From: Deltaproteobacteria bacterium | Lineage (GTDB): Bacteria; Desulfobacterota; Binatia; HRBIN30; JACQVA1 | Reading direction: 5' to 3' | Assembly (NCBI GenBank): GCA_016210005.1 | Contig: JACQVA010000012.1 | Span: forward strand, 62,001 to 126,000 | DNA: 64,000 nt | The notes under the pieces: model-generated | What the model was told of the DNA's origin: nothing | The model's input: only the letters and a program-made list of their open reading frames with translations | Databases searched by the model: none | In this document: positions 41,982 to 50,775 of the stretch, piece by piece | Numbering within the stretch: position 1 is the stretch's first letter | How the letters are laid out: each line of letters begins with the position of its first letter | Translations under genes and position numbers: made by a program

Positions 41982-43670
41982 TCAAGAGGATAGGAAAGCC
42001 GTAGCCGCGTAGCCGGCACCCACGGGGATGGTGAAGTAGAAGGTCGTGCCCTGCCCCGGCACCGACTCCAGCCAGATGTGCCCGCCGTGGCGCTCGACGA
42101 TCTTCTTGCACAGCGCCAAGCCGATGCCTGTGCCGGCGTATTCCTCGCTGCGGTGCAGCCGGCGAAACAGCACGAACACCTGCTCGAAGTACTGTGGATC
42201 AATGCCGATACCGTTGTCTCGTACTGAGAAGACCCAACGCGGCGACTGGCCTTCGGCTGCGCCCACCCAGGTCGGTGGTTGGGCCGCTCCCGGCTGGTCG
42301 TCGCGCGTGGCCGAGACGTGGATTTCGGGCTTGCGTTCACCGCGATACTTGATCGCGTTGCCGAGCAGGTTCTGAAACAGCTGCGCCAGCTGCATGCCGT
42401 CACCTGGCACCGTCGGCAGCGCACCGCGCCTGATCACCGCCCCGCTCTCGGCAATTGCCGCCTGCAGGTTGCTGGCCGCGGTGCTCAGCGCCGCCTCGCA
42501 GTCGACTGAAGTAAACTCCTTGCCGTGGGTGGTAACGCGCGAGTATCTCAGCAGATCGCTGATCAGCACCTGCATCCGCTTAGCGCCGTCCACGGCATAG
42601 CCGATGAATTCTTGCGCATCGCGGTCGAGCTGCCGCTTGTAGCGGCGCTCCAGCAGCTGCAAGAAGCCGGCGACCATGCGTAACGGCTCCTGCAAGTCGT
42701 GCGAAGCGACGTAAGCGAATTGCTCCAACTCGGCGTTCGAGCGCTGCAGCTCGGCCAGCAGATGGGCACGCTCCTTTTCGCTGATCCGCCGATCGCTGAC
42801 GTCCCGAATCACCGAGATGACCCCTTGAACCTTGCCGCTGCGGTCATACAGCAACGAAGCCCTAACCTCGGCCGGAAAAACACCGCCATCCTGTCGGCGC
42901 AAGATGTACTCGCCGCCGCTGAGGGTGCCCTCACTGAAGGCCTTCTCCATCTCCAGCGCCACTCGCGCCGTTTCCTCCGGGGCAATCAACTCAAACAGCT
43001 TTCGTCCAATCGCCTCCTCCGCGCTCGCGAAACCGAACATAGCGACCCCCTGGCGGTTGAGCGCGCAAACGTTGCCCTCCGCATCGACCAACGAGATGCC
43101 ATCGGGAGAAAGCTCAACCAGCTGACGGTAGCGCTCCTCGCTTCCGCGCAGCGCCTCGCTGCTGCGGTTGAGCGCTTCGAGCATATCGTTGAACGCCGCT
43201 TGCAGTGAGGTTACCTCACTGCTGCTGCTGCTGCTGAGCACGGCGCGTGCCAAGAGATCACCGCGCTGCACACGGCGAGCGACTCGAGCCAAGTCTGTGA
43301 TGGGTCGGACCAGAAGCCACCCGGCGCCGAACGCCAGCGTCGCGAACAGCAGCGTTGCCGCGGCAAAGATGGCGGTGATGGTGCGCGCCAACTCGGTCAA
43401 CGGCCGAAACGCGAGCGCGGTGGGCTGGTCGAGCAGGAGGTGCCAGCCGCTGCCGCGATAGCCGAGGTAGCCGCTCTGGCGCGCGTCAGCTCGCATCAGC
43501 GGCTGGCCCGCTTCCGGGGTGATCAGCTCCGCGGTGTCGCCGAAGGCGTTGGGAGCGAGCACCGGGCGCTGCGCGCGTTCGGGCGGCAGCGGCTGTCCGA
43601 TCTCGTCACGCCGTTCGGTGCGCGCCGCAATGATGATCCCGCGCGATCGACACCGATGCTGTGCCCGCAC
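41982..43670 (-). CDS. PAS sensor histidine kinase that has lost its 5' end
   Basis: Open frame of 562 codons. Genuine similarity begins near codon 11, at GIIIAARTERRDEIGQPLP, the end of a periplasmic Cache-like domain. Next are helix LARTITAIFAAATLLFATLA, HAMP (RPITDLARVARRVQRGDL), PAS (LVELSPDGISLVDAEGNVCA), HisKA (FAYVASHDLQEPLRMVAG) and HATPase_c (NLLGNAIKYRGERKPE, YAGTGIGLALCKKI). The first helix and most of the sensor domain are missing; upstream DNA instead encodes a truncated substrate-binding protein in another frame, with the join at 43640-43650. Only an internal GTG at 43670 could start it, so function is doubtful. Confidence 0.75.
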   Translation of the reverse strand: MRAQHRCRSRGIIIAARTERRDEIGQPLPPERAQRPVLAPNAFGDTAELITPEAGQPLMRADARQSGYLGYRGSGWHLLLDQPTALAFRPLTELARTITAIFAAATLLFATLAFGAGWLLVRPITDLARVARRVQRGDLLARAVLSSSSSSEVTSLQAAFNDMLEALNRSSEALRGSEERYRQLVELSPDGISLVDAEGNVCALNRQGVAMFGFASAEEAIGRKLFELIAPEETARVALEMEKAFSEGTLSGGEYILRRQDGGVFPAEVRASLLYDRSGKVQGVISVIRDVSDRRISEKERAHLLAELQRSNAELEQFAYVASHDLQEPLRMVAGFLQLLERRYKRQLDRDAQEFIGYAVDGAKRMQVLISDLLRYSRVTTHGKEFTSVDCEAALSTAASNLQAAIAESGAVIRRGALPTVPGDGMQLAQLFQNLLGNAIKYRGERKPEIHVSATRDDQPGAAQPPTWVGAAEGQSPRWVFSVRDNGIGIDPQYFEQVFVLFRRLHRSEEYAGTGIGLALCKKIVERHGGHIWLESVPGQGTTFYFTIPVGAGYAATAFLSS

Positions 43671-44077
43671 AGATCGGCCAGCCGCCCGATCTCAGGACGC
43701 GCCACGATCGCCTCGACCCCGGCGGAATCGTCTACCTTGATAACGAACACCAGATCGGCGCCTTCGAGATCTAACTTGATCAGATCGAACAATGCGAAGC
43801 TGTTGGAATCGAGCTTTCCGGCCATCACATCGCGCAACGAGGCGGCGTAGTCGGGGTTGGTATCGATCAACTCGACCGGCAGCCCCGCCTCGGCAAACCA
43901 GCCTTTCTTGTCGGCGATCTCGATCCAGTATTCGCCCGGCCAGTAGTAGCGGGGAAGCCGCATGGACAGGCCCGTGGTATGGGGGCGCTCCACGCTCGTC
44001 GCCCCGAACCGCCACCAGATCGCAGCGGCGATGGCGAGGACGACGAGTAAGGCAGTGCTAAGTGCAAGACGCTTCAT
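43523..44077 (-). pseudogene. Truncated substrate-binding protein (SsuA/NMT1-like)
   Basis: The first 145 codons encode the N-terminal lobe of a periplasmic binding protein of the nitrate/sulfonate/taurine type: a hydrophobic export segment (RLALSTALLVVLAIAAAIWW), then YWPGEYWIEIADKKGWFAEA, AGLPVELIDTNPDYAASLRD and LADLCGHSIGVDR. After the Asp-Arg at about 43645 the frame enters kinase DNA out of phase and reads unrelated residues to 43523. Full proteins of this family are about 300 residues and need both lobes, so this is a fragment. It may have served an uptake system or been a sensor module of the kinase. Confidence 0.75.
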
Positions 44078-44095
44078 CGCGATTCCAATCCGAAA

Positions 44096-44434
44096 TCAAA
44101 ACCTCACTCCCATCGCCACCACGGTGTCGAACGAATCGTGGCGGCCCAGGGCGGTGGCGCCGGAGTTGATGGTGGCGAACGAGTTGGTCAGCCCGGAGCG
44201 CGCCAGCGCGTCGCCGGGGATGCAGTAGCCAAGCAGCACGTTCAGCCAGAACCAATCGTTCGGGTACCATTCGACGACCAGGTTGAACTCGCTGCCGGTT
44301 AGCCGCAGCGACCAGTCCACACCCTCGATCGAGACCCGAGGCGCCGCCGAGCCGGCATCTTGCCCGAGCACCAGTCGGCTAACCACGGTCAGAATCGCCC
44401 CGGCCAGCGCCGCGCGTTTCGGCAATGCCCGCAT
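44096..44434 (-). CDS. Outer-membrane beta-barrel remnant
   Basis: A 112-residue frame starting at ATG 44434 with a signal-like N-terminus (ALAGAILTVVSRLVLGQDAG). It is followed directly by the last strands of a porin-like barrel: SEFNLVVEWYPNDWFWLNVL, LGYCIPGDALA, and VVAMGVRF, ending in the C-terminal Phe used for barrel insertion. Alginate-export-like and DUF1302-like porins end similarly but are 400-600 residues long. The middle seems to have been deleted, so this is probably non-functional. It lies 18 nt upstream of the truncated binding protein, in a decaying segment. Confidence 0.5.
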   Translation of the reverse strand: MRALPKRAALAGAILTVVSRLVLGQDAGSAAPRVSIEGVDWSLRLTGSEFNLVVEWYPNDWFWLNVLLGYCIPGDALARSGLTNSFATINSGATALGRHDSFDTVVAMGVRF

Positions 44435-44686
44435 GCATCGTCCTAGCCGGGGCCGACTGCCGCAACACTCATGCCGTTGCGGTCGCGCAATCACGGCTGG
44501 TGATTTGGCGCGCTAGGAATCTAGGCGAGTGGCAGTTCTGCGAACGAATTCAGCAGCTAAGAAGAAATGCCCGTCGGCCGAGTCCGACAGCAGGTCGGAC
44601 TTACTGCCGCCGGGGCGTGCTTTCGGGTCGTCTTGAATGCTATGGTCCACGCCCGGCAACGCCATCATTCGGAGCAAGGAGCTATC

Positions 44687-47362
44687 ATGCCGCAATCCGA
44701 TCTGTCGCCTTCGTCTTCCGCCCACGGCAACGGTGGTAGAATCGATGGTCTTCCCCGCTTGGCGGATCTCAGCTCGCCGGTCGGGCAGAGCGAGACGTTC
44801 CAGGTGCTGCTGTCGCTTGCGGAGCGCAAGACGGGCCTGATTCCCGCACCGCTACTTGCCACTCACGTGCTGTCGGTAACCAGCGCGGGGGACTGGCCGC
44901 TGCAACGGGCGGCGATGGAGGCGTTACTGCGCCGCTGCAAGTTCGCCAAGCAGGACGCCCTCGAGGTCGCTTCGCGTCCGGCCGGCAAGGGCATGTACGG
45001 CCAGTACAAGACCAAGCGCGCCGGTTCGAGCGAGCGCCCGTACACCACGTTACTGGCAGGATTCGAACCGTTGCGCGCCAGTTGCGACTGTGCCGACTTC
45101 GTGCGCAACTCGCTGGGGATCTGCAAGCACGTGCTCACCGTGCTCGACGATCTCGCCGGCCGCGGGCACAGCCTCGCGAACGGGCAAGCGGCGCCGCCAC
45201 CACCGCAGCGGCCTTGCGTGCACTGGCATCCGGTTCGCCCACTGACCGGCAAGGGCGACTGGCTCGAACGCGTCAGCCTGATCGCCGGCGGGGACGGCGG
45301 CTCATTGCCGGCCAATCTCAGCAAGTGGTTTTGTCGCAGCGATACGGGAGCACTGATTCCCGACCCCGCTCACGCGGGCACACCCCGCGGCCGCCTCGGG
45401 CTGGTGAATGCGCTCCTGTCGTTGGCAGCATCCCAACCCCGACGCCGCAGTGGGGACGGCGTGGCTATGGAGCCGGCGCTACGTCTCCTACTCGCAACGG
45501 AAAAGGAAAGCCTGGAACGTATCATCGGCAACCAGGTTGCGGCGCCGGCGTTTCAGCGGGCCTTGCACTCTCTCAAGCGCAAGCTGTACCCGTACCAAAG
45601 CGAGGGCGTCGAACGCTTCCTGACGGCGGGCCGGCTCTTGCTCGCTGACGATATGGGCCTGGGCAAGACCGTGCAGGCCATCGCCGCGGGTCACGCATTG
45701 TGGGCTACCGGCAAGGTGCAGCGCGGCTTGCTCATCGTGCCGGCCAGTCTCAAGCCGCAGTGGCTGCGGGAGTGGCAGCTTTTCACTGACACGCCGATCG
45801 CCGTCGTCGAGGGCGGGCCGGCGCAGCGCTGGGCGGCCTACCGCAAGCAGGCCAAGGGTTTCCTGATCGCCAACTACGAGCAGGTGCTGCGCGACCTCGA
45901 GCACATGTATGGATGGCGACCGGACCTCGTCGTGCTCGATGAGGCCCAGCGCATCAAGAACTGGGCGACCAAGACCGCGGCCTATGTAAAGAAGCTGCGG
46001 CCGAAATATCGGCTGGTTTTGACCGGCACCCCGATGGAGAACCGGATCGAGGAATTGGCCTCGCTGCTCGACTGGGTCGATGACTTCGCCTTGGAACCGA
46101 AGTGGCGGCTACAGCCGTGGCACTCGACCTACACCGACGGCAAGAAGGAGGTGGGCGGGGCGCGCCACCTCGACACCTTGCGCCAGCGTTTGTCCGGGAG
46201 CATGGTCCGGCGCGTCCGCAGCGAGGTATTGCGCCAGCTGCCGCCGCGTACTGACACCACGGTGACCGTCGAACTCACCGAGGCCCAGCGTGAGGAGCAC
46301 GATGCCCTGATCCAGCCAATCGCCCAACTGGTGGCGATTGCCCGGCGCCGGCCGCTGGCGCAAGCCCAGTTCCTGCGGCTGATGAGTTTGCTGACGACCC
46401 AGCGCATCATCGCCAACGGCCTGGGCCAGGTGCAATTCGCCACGGTGTGGCCGGCGATCTCGCAGGTGCGCCAGCCCGACGCCGCCTTGGTGCAAACCCT
46501 ATCGAGCCCGAAGCTGCTCGAGTTGCGCGAGATCGTGACCCAGCTCGCGCTCGAACAGGGCCGCAAGGTTGTTGTCTTCAGCCAGTGGCGCAGGATGCTG
46601 CAACTCGCCCATTGGGCCGTTGCCGGCCTGCTCGGCGAGCGCGGAGTGCGCGCGGTGTTCTTCACCGGACACGAGGGGCAACAGCGCCGGACACAGAACA
46701 TCGTCGAGTTCCACGACGACCCGAACACGCGCGTGCTGTTCGCCACCGACGCCGGCGGCGTCGGGCTCAACCTGCAACGCGCCGCCAGCAGCTGCATCAA
46801 CATCGAGCTGCCCTGGAACCCCGCGGTCTTGGAGCAGCGCATCGGACGCATCTACCGCATGGGGCAGAAGCAGCCGATCGACGTCTACAATCTGGTGAGC
46901 GAAGCCAGCATCGAGGGGCGGATCGCGGCGTTGGTGTCAGGCAAGCGAGCACTCTTCACCGGCCTGTTCGACGGCGACAGCGACGAGGTCCGCTTCGACC
47001 GCAGTGGTTCGTTCTTGGCGCGTCTGGAACAGATCGTCGAGCCGGTGCAGGTGCCCGATCTGCCCGAGAACCGCGACGGCGCGGACGACACCGAGGCCGC
47101 CGATCGCGAAACGGACGGAGTGGTGGGTGCGGCCGACGAGTCGCAGGACGTCGCTGCCGCCACCGCAGCGGCAGCCAGCACACTGCTTGTGGGTGCCGCG
47201 CCCCCTTCTGCGGTCGATGTGAAGTCGCTCTTTGCCGCCCTCGAAATCCGCCGCAGCGAGCGCGGCGGCATCACCATCGAGGCGCCGCCCGAGGCCGCCG
47301 CCACACTCGCCGCGCTGTTCGAAGGCATGGCCACCATGCTGCGCGCACAGGCAGCCGCCTAG
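44687..47362 (+). CDS. SNF2-family helicase with SWIM zinc finger
   Basis: An 891-residue protein starting at ATG 44687 (AAGGAGCTATC upstream). A SWIM zinc finger lies near 133-148 (CDCADFVRNSLGICKHV: C133, C135, C146, H148). The two-lobe SNF2 ATPase follows: LLADDMGLGKTVQAIAAGHA (Walker A at 321-328), VVLDEAQRIKNWATKTA (DEAQ at 418-421), LTGTPMENRIEELASLLDW, ATDAGGVGLNLQRAASSC and LEQRIGRIYRMGQKQPIDVY. The last roughly 100 residues are acidic and Ala-rich. It would translocate on double-stranded DNA to remodel protein-DNA complexes. No restriction or defence partner is adjacent, and it seems to stand alone. Confidence 0.93.
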   Translation: MPQSDLSPSSSAHGNGGRIDGLPRLADLSSPVGQSETFQVLLSLAERKTGLIPAPLLATHVLSVTSAGDWPLQRAAMEALLRRCKFAKQDALEVASRPAGKGMYGQYKTKRAGSSERPYTTLLAGFEPLRASCDCADFVRNSLGICKHVLTVLDDLAGRGHSLANGQAAPPPPQRPCVHWHPVRPLTGKGDWLERVSLIAGGDGGSLPANLSKWFCRSDTGALIPDPAHAGTPRGRLGLVNALLSLAASQPRRRSGDGVAMEPALRLLLATEKESLERIIGNQVAAPAFQRALHSLKRKLYPYQSEGVERFLTAGRLLLADDMGLGKTVQAIAAGHALWATGKVQRGLLIVPASLKPQWLREWQLFTDTPIAVVEGGPAQRWAAYRKQAKGFLIANYEQVLRDLEHMYGWRPDLVVLDEAQRIKNWATKTAAYVKKLRPKYRLVLTGTPMENRIEELASLLDWVDDFALEPKWRLQPWHSTYTDGKKEVGGARHLDTLRQRLSGSMVRRVRSEVLRQLPPRTDTTVTVELTEAQREEHDALIQPIAQLVAIARRRPLAQAQFLRLMSLLTTQRIIANGLGQVQFATVWPAISQVRQPDAALVQTLSSPKLLELREIVTQLALEQGRKVVVFSQWRRMLQLAHWAVAGLLGERGVRAVFFTGHEGQQRRTQNIVEFHDDPNTRVLFATDAGGVGLNLQRAASSCINIELPWNPAVLEQRIGRIYRMGQKQPIDVYNLVSEASIEGRIAALVSGKRALFTGLFDGDSDEVRFDRSGSFLARLEQIVEPVQVPDLPENRDGADDTEAADRETDGVVGAADESQDVAAATAAAASTLLVGAAPPSAVDVKSLFAALEIRRSERGGITIEAPPEAAATLAALFEGMATMLRAQAAA

Positions 47363-47916
47363 CCGCTGCGGCGCCGTTCGGCGAGCCGGGCGCGAGTCAT
47401 GCGCTCGCGCAGGCCGCCTTCCTCGATGAAGGCACGCTCCAATTGCCGAATCTGCCGGTCGAGCAGGTAACTGCTCACACGGATCAGGCCGATGATAACG
47501 TTGGCCGCAACCAGCGGATCGGCGCTCTCGATGCCCTTGCGGAAGGTCTCGTAGGTGGCGTCGGGGATTTGGTTCAGCTCGCGCAAGCGGCGTGCGTAAG
47601 CATGCTCTTTCGGCCACTCCGCCCCGCCGCGCACGCGCAGGAAGTCGCGGTAGTCAGCCAATAGCTCCTCCAGGCTGGCGCGCGCCACGTTGGTCAGCTT
47701 GATCTCGGTCTCCTTGGAGGTGGCCGACGCCATACTGCCTTCGATGATGTTCTGCTTACCGGAGCGCGCCGCCTGGACCATCTGGTCATGCGTGCGGCTG
47801 CGCCGGTCGATGAAGTGATCGCAGAAGTAGACAGTGGCGTCGTAGACGATCTCCGCCTTTTGGTAAGAGCGCAGGCGCTTGTAGCCACCGTGCCGCGGGA
47901 TGAAGCCGGTGCTCAT
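47359..47916 (-). CDS. Four-helix-bundle (IVS/23S rRNA intervening-sequence-type) protein
   Basis: A 185-residue helical protein of the four-helix-bundle IVS family: YKRLRSYQKAEIVYDATVYF, FIDRRSRTHDQMVQAARSGK, NIIEGSMASATSKETEIKLT, NVARASLEELLADYRDFLR. Related proteins are encoded in 23S rRNA intervening sequences and serve as accessory proteins of some diversity-generating retroelements; no reverse transcriptase or template repeat is here. The gene ends tail to tail with the SNF2 gene, sharing CTAG. A repeat-built hairpin starts 30 nt upstream of its ATG. Confidence 0.88.
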   Translation of the reverse strand: MSTGFIPRHGGYKRLRSYQKAEIVYDATVYFCDHFIDRRSRTHDQMVQAARSGKQNIIEGSMASATSKETEIKLTNVARASLEELLADYRDFLRVRGGAEWPKEHAYARRLRELNQIPDATYETFRKGIESADPLVAANVIIGLIRVSSYLLDRQIRQLERAFIEEGGLRERMTRARLAERRRSG

Positions 47917-47945
47917 GGGCTAGCCCTTGGTAGCAAGCGAAGAAA

Positions 47946-48108
47946 AGGACTGCAAGAAGAAAAGGACAACAAGGGACTGCAAGGACAACAAGGACTGCAA
48001 AGACAGGAATGGCGCCAAGGTGTCCTTGCAGTCCTTGTTGTCCTTGCAGTCCCTTGTTGTCCTTGCAGTCCCTTGTTGTCCTTGCAGTCCTTTTCTTCTT
48101 GCAGTCCT
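47946..48108. repeat. Long hairpin made of AAGGACTGC/AAGGACAAC repeats
   Basis: The left arm 47946-48005 and right arm 48021-48108 are near-perfect inverted copies around a 15-nt centre (48006-48020) that includes GGCGCC. Both arms consist of units such as AAGGACAACAAGGGACTGC; the right arm holds two extra units, so repeat number differs between arms. The outer ends share AAGAAGAAAAGGAC. It fills the gap between the IVS-type gene and the convergent-side hydrolase gene. Such a structure could fold in RNA from either strand and could act as a terminator for the hydrolase gene or its downstream neighbour. Confidence 0.8.
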
Positions 48109-48127
48109 CGCAGTCCTCACCATCCCC

Positions 48128-49468
48128 CTAGTCCGCCTCCCACACCAACGGCGCCACCGCTACCTCACCGTTAGTGAGTGTAGCCACCCACGGCCAGCCC
48201 GCGGTAGTGATGTACCAAGCCTCCTGCTGCGGCTGATACACCAGCTCGGCGGCGTGCGCGGCTAGCCGCGTCAACAGCGACGGCGAGCGCCGCACGCCGC
48301 GGTAAGTGCCGAAATCGTAGGGGTTGTCCGCATGGAACACCAGCGTGTCATTGTAAGAAGGCGGGTCGAGCCAGACCTTGGCCGCCAGCAGCGCCGCCGG
48401 CCAGAAGAACGAGTCGTTGTTGTAAGTCAGCGCCAAGTAGTAACGCCCCCGGTAGCGGGCCACGGCCGGCGACTCGGTCGAGGCTACGATGGCGTTGCGC
48501 TCGCTGCCCCAGCCGCTGTCTAAGGCCGCACCGATGTATTGCCAGCCCTCGAGGTCAAACGACTGGTAGAGGTCAACGCGCGAGAAGTAACGGCCGCGCG
48601 CGGTGCTGTAGAGCAGCCACTGCCCGGGCGCGAGCTTGAGGATCATCGCGTCGCGAAAGAACCGATGCATCGGCGCCGGCATGACGACGCGGTGATCGGC
48701 CCAGGTGATCCCGTCCGCTGAAGTCATGCGGTGCAACTGGTGGGGCGACCAGAACAGCGAGTAGCCGCCACTATCTGTGAGCACATGCGGCGCCCAGGCG
48801 AGTGCACCGAAGTCGGCCACCGGCGTCTCTTCGCGCATACCCGCGGCCGGCGGGAAGTCGGAACTGGAGCCGGAGGCGAAATACTTCTCCTCGGCGTAAT
48901 TGCCGTCACTCTGCGAAGTGATGCCGAGCACCCGCCAACGACCGCCGGCATCCTGATAGACGGTGTGATCGTTGATGTAGCGGCCGTGCCGCTGCGGCCG
49001 GAACAGGGTCTGCCACGGCCCGGCGATGCGCGGGACGAAGACCGGCGCCTGGCCGGCTTCGACCGTGGCGCTGACTTCGCCGAGCAGGCGCGCCGGGCCG
49101 GCATCGGCCGGCTCGGCCCACACGCGATAACTGCCGCTCTGCCGCAGCAGGTACGAGCCGAATTTGGCGCGGCCGATCGGTTCCCAGGCCTGCGCCGTAC
49201 GCCGCTCGACGCGGTATTGCTCGGCCCCGGGATCAGCGATCCACCCGAGGTGGGCCCAGCCGATGCCGCCGGCGAGCTGCAAGCCGAAGCCGGCTTGGCG
49301 TTGGCGCACGAAATGGCGCGGTATCGAGCTATAAAAATCGGTGGCCAGCGGCCATTCGAGCGCGCTGCGGACGGCGGCTTCGAGCAGCAGCCACAGGCCC
49401 AGGAGCGCAGCCGCAGCGGCTAGCAGTCGCCGCCCGCGTCCAGGGCGCTTGTGGGGCAGTGCGCTCAA
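48128..49468 (-). CDS. Membrane-anchored five-bladed-propeller glycoside-hydrolase-like protein
   Basis: A 446-residue protein. TTG 49468 is proposed because it overlaps the upstream stop (TTGA) and precedes a hydrophobic anchor (RRLLAAAAALLGLWLLLEAA); the frame stays open further but overlaps the SDR gene. The mature part resembles GH43/GH32-type propellers: RYINDHTVYQDAGGRWRVLG, FGALAWAPHVLTDSGGYSLF, FRDAMILKLAPGQWLLYSTA, VASTESPAVARYRGRYYLAL. Acidic residues in NDH, DAM and STESP fit the family's catalytic arrangement. An additional N-terminal beta domain (residues about 40-150) could bind carbohydrate. Substrate is unknown. Confidence 0.75.
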   Translation of the reverse strand: MSALPHKRPGRGRRLLAAAAALLGLWLLLEAAVRSALEWPLATDFYSSIPRHFVRQRQAGFGLQLAGGIGWAHLGWIADPGAEQYRVERRTAQAWEPIGRAKFGSYLLRQSGSYRVWAEPADAGPARLLGEVSATVEAGQAPVFVPRIAGPWQTLFRPQRHGRYINDHTVYQDAGGRWRVLGITSQSDGNYAEEKYFASGSSSDFPPAAGMREETPVADFGALAWAPHVLTDSGGYSLFWSPHQLHRMTSADGITWADHRVVMPAPMHRFFRDAMILKLAPGQWLLYSTARGRYFSRVDLYQSFDLEGWQYIGAALDSGWGSERNAIVASTESPAVARYRGRYYLALTYNNDSFFWPAALLAAKVWLDPPSYNDTLVFHADNPYDFGTYRGVRRSPSLLTRLAAHAAELVYQPQQEAWYITTAGWPWVATLTNGEVAVAPLVWEAD

Positions 49469-50232
49469 TAGAAATCCGGCCGCAGCATGGCGTCGGTGCC
49501 GCCGTCGACGAAGAGCACGCTGCCGCAGCAGAACGACGCATCCGGGCTGAGCAGGAACACGATCGCCGCAGCGATCTCCTCGGGCTCGCCAAAGCCGCCG
49601 GTGGGGATCGGAAACGACTGAATCGCCGGGCCAAACACCGGGTGATTCAGGCCTTCCTGCAACAGCGGAGTCATGACCGCACCGGGAGCAACGGCGTTGA
49701 GCCGGATGCCGGCCCCGGCCCACTCCGCCCCGGGCGCGCTGCGGCGCACCCAGCGCGCCAGCGCCAACTTCGAGCCGGCGTAGCAGCGGTGCCCGTCGAG
49801 CGTCATCGCCAGGCGGCGCGCCTCGGCTTCGTCACCGGCCAGACAAACCTCCACCAGTGGTGAGTCGGCGCCCGGGATGGTCGAGGAGTTCGACGAGACC
49901 GCCACTACGGCAGGATCCTCCCCCTGGGCCAGCGCCGGGCGCAGGCCGTCGAGCAACGCGATGGCGCCGAAGTAGTTCAGCGACACGATCGTCGACCACG
50001 GCTCGACCTGGGGCCCGACGCCGGCGCAGGCCACCAAGCCGTCGAGCCGGCCGCCGCAGAGCTGCAGCACCGCGGCCACCGCCGCCACCCGCCCGGCGGC
50101 GCTGGCCAGGTCGGCGATGACCTCGGCATCGCGCAGGTCGATACCGATGACCGTCTCGCCACCGACTTCCAGTCGCGCACGCGTGGCCGCGCCGATGCCG
50201 GACGCCGATCCGCTCACTGCAATAACACCCAT
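49465..50232 (-). CDS. Short-chain dehydrogenase/reductase
   Basis: A 255-residue classical SDR. The cofactor motif VSGSASGIGAATRARLE is the T/S-G-x3-G-x-G loop, and IGIDLRDAEVIADL suggests NAD preference (Asp after strand 2). The active site has VVAVSSNSST and CYAGSKLALARWVRR (Tyr and Lys), and LNAVAPGAVMTPLL follows. The C-terminus SVLFVDGGTDAMLRPDF is typical. The segment EVCLAGDEAEARRLAMTLDG, an insertion before the catalytic Tyr, resembles 3-alpha-hydroxysteroid dehydrogenase/carbonyl reductase relatives, so a steroid or ketone substrate is possible. Coupled to the downstream propeller gene by a TTGA overlap. Confidence 0.9.
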   Translation of the reverse strand: MGVIAVSGSASGIGAATRARLEVGGETVIGIDLRDAEVIADLASAAGRVAAVAAVLQLCGGRLDGLVACAGVGPQVEPWSTIVSLNYFGAIALLDGLRPALAQGEDPAVVAVSSNSSTIPGADSPLVEVCLAGDEAEARRLAMTLDGHRCYAGSKLALARWVRRSAPGAEWAGAGIRLNAVAPGAVMTPLLQEGLNHPVFGPAIQSFPIPTGGFGEPEEIAAAIVFLLSPDASFCCGSVLFVDGGTDAMLRPDFY

Positions 50233-50319
50233 CTGAGTCCTCCCGCCGGTAAGGGCACTAGCGCCTTCTACTGTGGCGCCGGCCGCGCCGCAACCGCCAG
50301 TCGTCCGCTATCCCCGCCC

Positions 50320-50775
50320 TCACTCACCTTCCGCACACTCCAGGCGCAGCGCCAGCGATCCCGTGGTATCGGCGAGCATCCCGATCCACCAATCGGCCCA
50401 GCCGTACTTCTGCGACAGCAGCCGGCGAATGCGCTGGTGCCCGTCGGGATTCGCCAGCACGGTGGCGCGACAGCGCCGGCGGGAGCCGCCGCGCAGCAGC
50501 TCGACCTGCGGATTGCTGCGGAGCTGGAGCAGAAACGGCCGCTCGGCGTTGGCCGCCTCGACCCAGGCGGCGCCCTCGGCATCGGCGATCCAGGTGCGCG
50601 TGTCACGAGCTGTGCCGTTCTGGTCGAAGGTGCGCAACACCACCACCTCACGGCCTTCCAAGGCGACGGCAGTCAGCGCACCGAACAGCAACAGCGCGGC
50701 GAGAGCGGCGCGGAGAACCCGCTTAACCGCCCGCCGCTTGGCAGCGGCAGCTATGGCGGTACGACGCCCGCTCAC
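50320..50775 (-). CDS. Anchored PNPOx-like (split-barrel) protein
   Basis: A 151-residue protein with one N-terminal hydrophobic segment (VLRAALAALLLFGALTAVAL) and a small beta-rich domain: REVVVLRTFDQNGTARDTRT, WIADAEGAAWVEAANAERPF, QLRSNPQVELLRGG, ATVLANPDGHQRIRRLLSQK, YGWADWWIGML. The pattern of a Trp/Arg strand, a R-x-N-P loop and K-Y-G resembles FMN- or F420-binding split-barrel nitroreductase-like proteins. Assignment rests on pattern only. Start is GTG 50775, overlapping the stop of the HAD gene upstream (GTGA). Confidence 0.6.
   Translation of the reverse strand: MSGRRTAIAAAAKRRAVKRVLRAALAALLLFGALTAVALEGREVVVLRTFDQNGTARDTRTWIADAEGAAWVEAANAERPFLLQLRSNPQVELLRGGSRRRCRATVLANPDGHQRIRRLLSQKYGWADWWIGMLADTTGSLALRLECAEGE

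Noticed and set aside
44687-47362. Anti-phage defence island around the SNF2 helicase
   Set aside because: Neighbours are a broken porin gene and an IVS-type protein; no nuclease, methylase or other defence partner is present.
47359-47916. Diversity-generating retroelement accessory (Avd) role for the IVS-type protein
   Set aside because: No reverse transcriptase, template repeat or variable-repeat gene in the window.
47946-48108. CRISPR-like array of repeats
   Set aside because: Units are contiguous without unique spacers, occur in both orientations and form a hairpin.
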